Shown: one piece after another, positions 8,811-15,900 of the stretch
How the letters are laid out: each line of letters starts with the position of its first letter
Position numbering within the stretch: the first letter of the stretch is position 1
From: WHSW01 sp963821025
GTDB lineage: Bacteria > Actinomycetota > Thermoleophilia > Solirubrobacterales > 70-9
NCBI GenBank assembly: GCA_963821025.1
Contig: CAWGCG010000003.1
Span: forward strand, 372,001 to 436,000
Direction: 5' to 3'
Length of the DNA: 64,000 nucleotides
The notes under the pieces: generated by a model
What the model was told of the DNA's origin: nothing
Seen by the model: the letters and a program-made list of their open reading frames with translations, nothing else
Databases searched by the model: none
Program-made: the position numbers and the translations under genes

Positions 8811-9433
8811 TCGTCCGAGGCGTAGGCGAAGTCGGACTCATATGCGCAGCTACCGGTGAATTCGAACTCAAGCGGGGCCGCGTCCACCGCAAGAGCCTCG
8901 GCGTAGAGCTCCCTGCCCTGCTGGTGATGGCCCGGGATGATGCAGGTGGTGGGCTCTTGGTCCGCAACCGGCTCACCGATGCGGACGGTGACCTCGTTGC
9001 CGGCACGAAACCAGCCCCGGCCCGGCGTATGGTCGATCTCGATCGGGACGGTCCGCACCCCCAGCAAGTCACTCGCTTTGAAAGCCCATGGGAACTGCTT
9101 CTGCGGCGTCCCCCCGAGGTGTCCGAGGTAGATCTCGGTCAACGCCGCCCGCTGCCGACCGTTGCCCCGCTCGTCGAGATAAAGGAAAAAGCGCCACGGT
9201 GAGCCCGGCTCGTCATCGTCGTAAGCATTCGCGAGGACGACGTTCAGCCCGGACAGATCCAGCTCGCCGGCGTGCCCGCTGCAGATCGCCCACGAGAGGG
9301 TGCCGAGGCAGATGCCGTACGTCGAGCGCCCACCGTGGCGCCCTCCGATCCTCCGGCAGGGACAGATCGCCTCGCAGTTGCACGACTCCAGATACGTGCC
9401 CGACAGATCCCAGGGGAGGAGGTCGCTCACCAA
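8807..9433 (-). CDS. DUF1326 domain protein
   Basis: A 208-residue DUF1326 protein. The N-terminal hallmark YLESCNCEAICPC carries four cysteines, followed by YGICLGTLSWAICSGH and later WFRAGNEVTVRIGEP, CIIPGHHQQGRELY and the terminal FTGSCAYESDFAY. The family is cytosolic and Cys-rich, and commonly encoded next to DUF2182 membrane proteins, as here, although the two genes are convergent and overlap by four bases. The frame opens with TTG-GTG at 9433-9428; either could start translation, and no clear ribosome site distinguishes them. Metal binding is likely from the cysteines but not shown. Confidence 0.85.
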   Translation of the reverse strand: MVSDLLPWDLSGTYLESCNCEAICPCRRIGGRHGGRSTYGICLGTLSWAICSGHAGELDLSGLNVVLANAYDDDEPGSPWRFFLYLDERGNGRQRAALTEIYLGHLGGTPQKQFPWAFKASDLLGVRTVPIEIDHTPGRGWFRAGNEVTVRIGEPVADQEPTTCIIPGHHQQGRELYAEALAVDAAPLEFEFTGSCAYESDFAYASDD

Positions 9434-9560
9434 GGACGAGCCTACCGAGGAGATCGCCGTGGGCGTCTCGTTGCGCCAAAGCGAGCCTTTTCAGCACCTC
9501 GACAGGGATGCGATACCACCCTGGAACTTAAGGCCAGCCAGGTGTCGAGGGCGCTCCGCC

Positions 9561-10338
9561 TCAGCCGACTGACTCGTGAGTGAGCAGGCGTTGATGCACC
9601 CGCTGCACCGGGGGCGAGGGGGTGGCGCCCAGCTCCTCACGCAGCAGGGCGCGAAGCCTCTCGTACACCCGCAGGGCCTCGGCGATGTTGCCCTGTCTCT
9701 CGAGCGCCTCCATGAGCACCGCGTAGCCGCTCTCGCGGTAGGGGGAGAGATCGAATCAGGCGCTTGGCCGTTCGCTCGGCCACGGCGACCTCGGGTCCCC
9801 CAAGGCCTAGGCTCCGCCGCGCGGTGCATTCCAGAGCTCTCACCCGGATCTCCTCCAGCTCTCGTCGCAGCTCCTCGATCCAGTCCCCCTCCTCACCTGG
9901 CAGGAAGCGGCGCTGACCTATGTTGTATGCGACGAGAGTCGGGCCAATCGCCGCGTACCAGTCACCACCGGCGATCATCGCCTCCGCGCGATGGATCCCA
10001 TCCCGCGCCGCCTCGAAGTCCACCCTTGCGTGGCGGCCCAGCTCGAGCCGGATCTGGCTACGGCCCACAAGGACGTCGTCGGGGAGCAGTCGTCTCAGCT
10101 TCGACAGCAGCGCCGAGAGCGCCGGGTCGGGGGCCGAGGGAAGCCCCTGCGGCCAGAGGGCGTCGGCAAGCTCGTCGCGGCTGGCAACTCGATCCCGATT
10201 GACGGCGAGATAGGCGAACAGGAGGCGTCCCTGCCGGCCCGGTAGCTGCTCCTCGATTCGCTGACCAGCCACTCGGACAACAAAGCGCCCGCAGAGCTGA
10301 ATCCGAGTCCCGGCTCGCTGTGGCCCCGCATCGGACAC
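9561..10338 (-). pseudogene. BTAD/SARP-type transcriptional regulator, frameshifted
   Basis: The frame from 10338 encodes an OmpR-type winged helix (IQLCGRFVVRVAGQRIEEQLPGRQGRLLFAYLAVNRDR, then ALSALLSKLRRLLPDD) followed by a bacterial transcriptional activation domain. After TAKRLIRSL, near 9751, the frame goes out of register. In the next frame the family's expected tail continues cleanly: SPYRESGYAVLMEALERQG, then NIAEALRVYERLRALLREEL, ending THESVG with a stop at 9561-9563. Deleting one T restores RLIRLSPYRESGYAV. The intact product would be about 258 residues, a complete short SARP-like regulator. It is either a recent pseudogene or an assembly indel. No biosynthetic cluster is adjacent. 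Confidence 0.8.
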
Positions 10339-10412
10339 CGTCCCAAGCTAGCGCCAAGGCCCACAGGTAACAATCTGGCTCGGGACGCGAGCGATGCCGG
10401 CGAAGGAGGCAA

Positions 10413-10574
10413 ATGATGGCCTACGTGATCAGCTGCGATTGCGGCTACGTCTCTCGGGGCGAGACCGAGGATGAACTGGTGGAGGAGGCGAACCGGCACA
10501 TCGAGGAGGTTCACCCGGACATGGCAGGGAAGGTTTCCGAGGCCGACTTGCTGGCGATGGCCGAAGAGGTCTGA
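10413..10574 (+). CDS. DUF1059 small protein
   Basis: A 53-residue protein beginning MMAYVISCDCGYVSRGETEDE and continuing LVEEANRHIEEVHPDMAGKVSEADLLAMAEEV. The CDCGY motif and the HIEEVHPDM helix are typical of DUF1059 proteins, small predicted metal-binding proteins of unknown role. GAAGGAGG at 10402-10409 gives a good ribosome site for the ATG at 10413 (or the second ATG at 10416). The gene lies between the divergent BTAD regulator and the selenium-binding protein homologue. Confidence 0.8.
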   Translation: MMAYVISCDCGYVSRGETEDELVEEANRHIEEVHPDMAGKVSEADLLAMAEEV

Positions 10575-10734
10575 CCGCGGAGCACATCGTGGCGCCTGGC
10601 GGCCGTCCAGGGCCTCCTCCGTTTCCTGTCGATACTTCCGGCGCCAAGCTCTCACCAAGCGCCTGCCAAGGTGATGGAAGCGCCCGGGCTCGATCCTCCC
10701 CCGGCAGAGTCGGCAAACCCGTGGAGGGCAAACA

Positions 10735-12078
10735 ATGGCGCAAAGCTCTGAACATCAGCATCGACCCGCCTCCTTTTACGCCTCCCCGGACGAGGCGCTG
10801 AACGCACCGCCGGAGGATTTCCTATACCTGGCCTGCTTGCACGAGGGCACGGGCGTGCGCGCGCCCGACTTCCTCGCGGTCGTCGACACGGAGCAGGGAG
10901 CGATCGTCCACGAGACACCGATGCCGAACGTCGGCGATGAGCTCCATCACTTCGGCTGGAACCGCTGCAGCTCCGCCTGCCACGGCCCCGATCGCTCGCA
11001 CCTGATCGTGCCCGGCTTTCGCTCCTCGCGGATCCACATCGTCAACGTCGCCGACGACCCTCGGCGGCCTCGGATCGAGAAGGTGATCGAGCCGCAGGAG
11101 CTCGCCGACAGGACTGGCTACACCCGACCGCACACCGTCCACTGCATGCCGGGCGACAACGTCGTCGTCAGCATGCTCGGCGATCGCAAGGGCAACGGCT
11201 CCGGCGGCTTCGCCGTGCTTGATGCGAAGACGTTCGAGGTTAAGGGCCGGTGGGAGAACGGCGGCGAACGACCGCCGCTCAACTACGACTTCTGGTACCA
11301 GCCGCGCAAGAACGTGCTCATATCGTCCGAGTTCGGCGAGCCGAACGCCTACGAGCCCGGCTTCGACATCGAGGACGTAGGCGCGGGACGCTACGGACAG
11401 CGGGTGCACTTCTGGGACCTCGCCGAGCGTCGGCTCGAGCAGACCCTCGACCTCGGCGAGGTCGGCTTGGTGCCGCTCGAGGTGCGCTTCCTTCACGACC
11501 CCGACGCCGAGCAGGGCTTCGTCGGGGCGACGCTGGCGAGCAACATACTTCGCTTCCACCGCTCGAACGGCAGCTTCGAGGCCGAGCCCGTGATCGAAGT
11601 CGAGAACGAAGAGCTCGAGGGCTGGCCGCTGGCGGGCGGCGTGCCCGGGCTGATCACCGACGTGGTCGTCTCGATGGACGACCGCTTCCTTTACTTCTCG
11701 AACTGGCTGCACGGCGACCTGCGCCAATACGACATCTCGGATCCGACCAACCCCAGGCTGACGGGCCGGCTCTGGCTCGGTGGGCTGCTCGGCAACGAGA
11801 GCGACGCCGGTCGCGAGCTGAGCGGCGGACCGCAGATGATCCAGCTCTCGCTCGACGGGCGCAGGCTCTATGTCACGAACTCGCTCTACTCGAGTTGGGA
11901 CAACCAGTTCTACCCGGAGCTTCGTTCGTGGCTGCTGAAGGTGGACTGCGATCCGGCCGGCGGCATGGAGATCGATAGCGACTTCTTCGTCGACTTCCAC
12001 GCTCGGCCCGGTGGGCCGGCGCGGGCGCACGAGGTTCGGCTCGAGGGGGGCGACTGCACGACGGAGATCTTCCAGTGA
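10735..12078 (+). CDS. selenium-binding protein family / methanethiol oxidase
   Basis: A 447-residue SELENBP1/MtoX family protein at full family length. Visible landmarks are FYASPDEALNAPPEDFLYLACLH, the HHFGWNRCSSACHGPDRSHLIVPGF region with the conserved Cys pair, TRPHTVHCMPGDN, LNYDFWYQPRKNVLISSEFGEPNAYEPGF, ITDVVVSMDDRFLYFSNWLHGDLRQYDISDP, GGPQMIQLSLDGRRLYVTNSLYSSWDNQFYP and a terminal HEVRLEGGDCTTEIF. The family forms a beta-propeller-like enzyme. Characterised members are copper-dependent methanethiol oxidases producing formaldehyde, H2S and H2O2, and the conserved histidines are consistent with this. The ATG at 10735 is preceded by GGAGGGCAAACA. A GTG start overlaps its stop at 12075, indicating translational coupling to a small protein. 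Confidence 0.9.
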   Translation: MAQSSEHQHRPASFYASPDEALNAPPEDFLYLACLHEGTGVRAPDFLAVVDTEQGAIVHETPMPNVGDELHHFGWNRCSSACHGPDRSHLIVPGFRSSRIHIVNVADDPRRPRIEKVIEPQELADRTGYTRPHTVHCMPGDNVVVSMLGDRKGNGSGGFAVLDAKTFEVKGRWENGGERPPLNYDFWYQPRKNVLISSEFGEPNAYEPGFDIEDVGAGRYGQRVHFWDLAERRLEQTLDLGEVGLVPLEVRFLHDPDAEQGFVGATLASNILRFHRSNGSFEAEPVIEVENEELEGWPLAGGVPGLITDVVVSMDDRFLYFSNWLHGDLRQYDISDPTNPRLTGRLWLGGLLGNESDAGRELSGGPQMIQLSLDGRRLYVTNSLYSSWDNQFYPELRSWLLKVDCDPAGGMEIDSDFFVDFHARPGGPARAHEVRLEGGDCTTEIFQ

Positions 12079-12389
12079 CGGGCCTCCCGGTGGCACACGT
12101 CGGCGGCATCCCGGTCGAAGAGGTGCTTGGATCTCTCGGTCCGGCGCTCCTCCTGGTCGCCGGAGCGGCGTCCGCGAAGCTCAGCGCTCGCGTTCGTCGC
12201 CTGCGCCCGAGTGAGCATGAATCCGAGGAGGTAAGTCGTGGTCGTTCGTGTCTTTCGTGCCCGCGTCCACCCGGGGAAGGAGGACGTGTTCGAGCGCTTC
12301 GTGATCGAGACGGGGGTGCCGATGGTGAAGGCCCAGGAGGGCTGCACGCAGGTGACCGTCGGGAAGAGCCGCTGGAGCGAGCAGCCTGA
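12075..12389 (+). CDS. small membrane protein coupled to the methanethiol oxidase gene (3' end uncertain)
   Basis: The GTG at 12075 overlaps the TGA of the upstream gene. The first 45-50 residues look genuine: an HVGGIPVEEVLGSLGPALLL segment with one hydrophobic helix, then basic residues (KLSARVRRLRP). Short proteins with an HxGG(I/L)PVEE start and one helix are widespread in actinobacteria. From about residue 50 the frame overlaps the ABM gene at 12238 and becomes Gly/Arg-rich, so the last half is probably untranslated or follows an indel. The true gene most likely ends near 12215-12235. Function unknown. Confidence 0.45.
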   Translation: MTGLPVAHVGGIPVEEVLGSLGPALLLVAGAASAKLSARVRRLRPSEHESEEVSRGRSCLSCPRPPGEGGRVRALRDRDGGADGEGPGGLHAGDRREEPLERAA

Positions 12390-12537
12390 GTTCGTCGTCC
12401 TCACCGTATGGAGGTCTGTCGATGCTCTGCAGGCGTTCGCGGGACCGGACTGGCAGAAAGCGGTGATCGAGCCCGAGGAGAAGCACATGCTTGCCCAGGT
12501 CTTCTGCGATCACTACGAAACGATCGAAACGGGCTGA
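12238..12537 (+). CDS. antibiotic biosynthesis monooxygenase (ABM) domain protein
   Basis: A 99-residue ABM-fold protein: VVRVFRARVHPGKEDVFERFV as first strand and helix, MVKAQEGCTQVTVGKSRW, EFVVLTVWRSVDALQAFAG and a terminal AQVFCDHYETIETG. The family forms small ferredoxin-like dimers, some acting as cofactor-free quinol monooxygenases or heme-degrading enzymes; this one carries no diagnostic residues for either. The GTG at 12238 is six bases after GAGGAGGT. It closes the operon that begins at 10735 and is followed by a strong terminator. Confidence 0.8.
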   Translation: MVVRVFRARVHPGKEDVFERFVIETGVPMVKAQEGCTQVTVGKSRWSEQPEFVVLTVWRSVDALQAFAGPDWQKAVIEPEEKHMLAQVFCDHYETIETG

Positions 12538-12565
12538 GCCGGCAGGAAATCGGCGTGTCTGCACG

Positions 12566-12594
12566 AGCGAGGCCCCGTTCAGCGGGGCCTCGCT
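12566..12594 (+). terminator. hairpin terminator closing the 10735-12537 operon
   Basis: AGCGAGGCCCCG pairs perfectly with CGGGGCCTCGCT around a five-base loop, about 30 bases after the ABM stop. It lies in front of the convergent remnant gene at 12613, so it may serve both directions. Confidence 0.8.
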
Positions 12595-12612
12595 GTGCAG
12601 AGTGATGTGCTG

Positions 12613-12858
12613 TCAGTGCGTGGGTCGCAAGAAGCGGTTGACCGCGCGGTTGCCGATCTTGGCGCCGTGCGTGATCCCCTCCTCGACCGCCACCCGGTGT
12701 GAAGTGCCACACGCCAGGCGCCGTGTTCTGTGGGTAGGCGGAGTCGAACAGGGTGGTGTCCTCACCATCCGCGGCGCGGAGCGCGAGTATCGCCGCGGCG
12801 GCGGCCCGGCGGGTGCGATCGCCGCGATGAAGATGACGAGCAGTGTTCGCATACGCAT
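12613..12858 (-). pseudogene. short exported-leader gene with vanadium haloperoxidase/PAP2-like remnants
   Basis: The ATG at 12858 has an excellent AAGGAGG site five bases upstream and begins with a signal-like MRMRTLLVIFIAAIAPAG, so it was a translated gene. Its frame then turns Arg/Pro-rich and ends GITHGAKIGNRAVNRFLRPTH. In the +1 frame the middle reads AAAILALRAADGEDTTLF, DSAYPQNTAPGVWHFTP. This resembles the A-x-x-IL-x-x-R-x-x-DG ... PGVW-x-x-TP segment of vanadium-dependent haloperoxidase/PAP2 proteins, and the end resembles their G-x-x-x-G-x-x-IG C-terminus. I read it as an internally deleted, frameshifted remnant. The promoter and leader resemble those of the gene at 18541. The family assignment is tentative. 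Confidence 0.4.
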
Positions 12859-12897
12859 GTGGGCCTCCTTGGTGCTCACGTGTTGTTAGCCCGAAGC

Positions 12898-12926
12898 CTC
12901 CGACACCGCGGTATACGCCTGGTCTA
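12898..12926 (-). promoter_or_regulatory. shared upstream motif, copy A
   Basis: On the minus strand the sequence reads TAGACC, three bases, CGTATACC, then TGTCGGAG, 40-68 bases before the ATG at 12858. Nearly the same 29-base block occurs upstream of the gene starting at 18541. The leaders between block and start also share TTCGGGC and AGGAGGCCCAC. Promoter or activator-site identity is inferred from this conservation. Confidence 0.55.
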
Positions 12927-12952
12927 TTTCGGTCCGCTCCTGCCCACCCTCG

Positions 12953-15900
12953 TCAGCCCGAGGGACAGACCGACATATGGTCCTGGCCGGGTACAACCTC
13001 GGCCCACTGCTCCGGGGTCAGGTCGCCGCCAGCCACAGCGCAGGCGTGTCGCACCCAGGTGGCGGGATCGACCTCCCAGCGGAAGGCGTTTCCGTAGTCC
13101 GTGAGGACAAAGAGGCGGCGGCCGTCGGGCGTGAACCGCGCCGTGAACCAGGCGGCCTGTCCAACGGGCACAGGGAGCGAGCCGACGGCTTGCCGCGACT
13201 CCACGTCCCAGAGCATGACCGCGGCTTCGGCGTACGCGCTGGCCAGGGTTCGGCCGTCCGGGGAGAAGGCCACCGATAGGGCTTCCCCGCCTCCTGCCGC
13301 CAGCGGCGCTCCCACCCGCTCCCAATCATCCGTCGCCCAGAAGAGGACCGTACCGTCCAGCCGGCCGACGGCCAGCAGGCTTCCGTCCGGGGAGAACGCG
13401 ACCGAGCGGACGTCCTCGCCGGACCGCAGCCTGGCGATCCGCTCGCCACTTCGCACGTCTCGGATCTCGATGCCGTCGGGGCCCTCGAACCGGGCGCCGA
13501 ACGGGATCGCCAGCTGCGCACCGTCGGGGCTGAACGCGAGCCCGAGCACGAAGTGCGGCAGCCGCAGCGGCTCGACTATCTCGCGTCCGTCCGCATCCCA
13601 AACTCGCACGGCGCCCCCCACGCTGGCGCCGGCGAGCTTGCCTCCCGAGCCAAACGCCAGTGCCTGGACGCTGTGGGGATTGTCCACCTCCGGGCCACGA
13701 GGGGCGAGTAGAAGCGGGCCAACACGCCGTCCCGATTCGGCATCCCACACGCCGACGCCCCCATTCTGTCCACCGACCGCGAGCCGGCGCCCGTCGGGTG
13801 AGAACTCGACCGCGAGTATCGGCCCCGTTGGGAAGGCCTCGAAGCCGCCGGTCGCGCGTAACGTCTCCGCGTCTATCAAGCCCACTCCGCCATCCACGAA
13901 CTCCCCGGCCGCGAGCGTCCGCCCGTTCGGACTGAGGGAGAAGGCGGGCGGACTCGACTCGTCGCCCCGCAGCGCAAGATTGGCGCGAAAGCGCCGTGCG
14001 AGCCGGCGGTCGCCCGCGACGTCCCAGATGTTCGCGGTGGAGTCCTCGGCGCCCGTGTAGAGCGTGCGCCCGTCGGGACTGAAGGCGTGGGGCCCGATCG
14101 GGGCAGATTGGCCTACGAAGGTCTCGGTCGCCGCGCCGTTCTCCACGTCCCAGACGGTTACCGTGTCGCCCTCCGACGTCGACAGCATGCTGCCGTCGGG
14201 GCTGAAGGCCCCGACCTCGAGGCTGGGATCCTGCTCCGCTGCCAACGTTCGCACCCGACCCGAATCGAGGTCGAGTAGCCGAAGCCGCCGATCCGGGGTC
14301 TCGGCCGCGAGGGTGTTCCCGTCACTCGTGATCGCGAGGCTTAGGGCTCCCACCGGAAATCGGCGCACAACGCTGAAGGTCTGCTGGTCGAACACGTAGG
14401 TCGCTTCGTCCGTCACCTGCACCAGGCGCCCGTGCGCGGCCGCGTGCAGGCCGGTTGAAGAGGCGCGTGGGGCAACCTGCACCGCTCGCCCCAACGGGGC
14501 GCCGCTGCGAGCATCGAAGCGGCGCAGGAACAGCGGCGCTGAGTAATCGCGTGTGCCGCTGGAGTAGCTCACGATCACGCTGTCCCCATCCTGCGCGTAC
14601 GCGGCGGTTGGGAAGTAGCTCAATCCGCCACCGGCTGGATGAGGCCCGAGGGGCGTGGACGCGCGAACGCGCAGGCTGTTCACGTCGACGATCTGCAGGT
14701 AGCCCCTCGAGATCCCCGGCTGCTCGTTCGCGGTCACCGCCAGCCCGCCGCGGGGATCGAACGCCAGCGTCCACACAGGCCCCGGCGCCTGGTGGGTCCC
14801 GATGCGCTCCCGGGTCTGAGTGTCGAAGAGGGACACGGTGCCGTCGAACTCGCCCAACGCGAGCGTGTCTCCGTCGGGGCTGAGCGCAGCTGCGGTCGCG
14901 ATCGCGCCACCGCCGTCCAGGACTCCCAGCAGTGCGGGGCCTCGCAGCAGGGTGGTGAGCAGGTTGGATCGGGTCGCGATCGAGTCGTCGAGGGCGACGC
15001 CTGTGTTGGCGAGGAGGAGCGCTTTGTCGAGGCGTTCCTCCGTGAGCGCTTGGGCTCCCAGGCGCTGGGCCGTCTCGGCGGTGGCCGCGTCGCGGGCCCC
15101 CTGGCGCTCCGAGATCGCGATCACCCCGGCAACCACGGCGCCGGCGAGCAGCACGCCGACGCCGGCCAGCAGCGTCCGCAGGCGCCGATTGGTGCGGCGC
15201 TGGCGCTCGGCCTCGCGCTCCGCCGCCGCCCGGCTCTCGTCGAGGAACTCGCGCTCGAGCTCGTTGAGCTCGGGGTCGTGCTCGGCGGCCCACTCGAGCG
15301 CCGCGGCGAGCCGGGCACCGCGGTAGAGCTCCGCAGGGTCGCGTGCGGTTTCTCGCCACTCGCGCGAGGCGCCGATCAGGTGGTGATGGAGGCGGCGACC
15401 CTCCGCGTCGGCCTCGATCCAGCCGCGCAGGCGCGGCCACTCGCTGAGCAGCGCCTCGTGGGCGACCTCGACGGCGCCCTCGTCGAGGGTCAGCAGCCGG
15501 CTTTCGGTGAGCACGGCAAGCGCCCGGGTGGTGTCGGGGTCGCGGTCGAGCTCGAGCTCGTCGAGCGCAACGCGGCGACGCACGAATGCCTCGGCCTCCT
15601 CGTCGTCGCCGGCGAGCCGGAGCAGCATCGGTCGCGCCCGGCGTCGCTCGGCATCGCTCAAGCGCTGGTAGGCGTCCTCGGCCAAGCGCGCGACCGCCCC
15701 CTCGACGCCGCCCGTCTCCTCGTAGGCCCGGTGGCGAAGCGTGTGCCCGTCGCGCCGCTGCCAGAGCTCGAGCAGGGCGGCCGAGAGCAGTGGCAGGCCG
15801 CCGGGCTCGCCGGCGACGTCGCCAACCAACGCCGAGACGAGCCGCGATTCGACGCGCAGCCCGGCCCTGCGGGCAGGGAGCTCGATCGCCCGGCGCAGCT

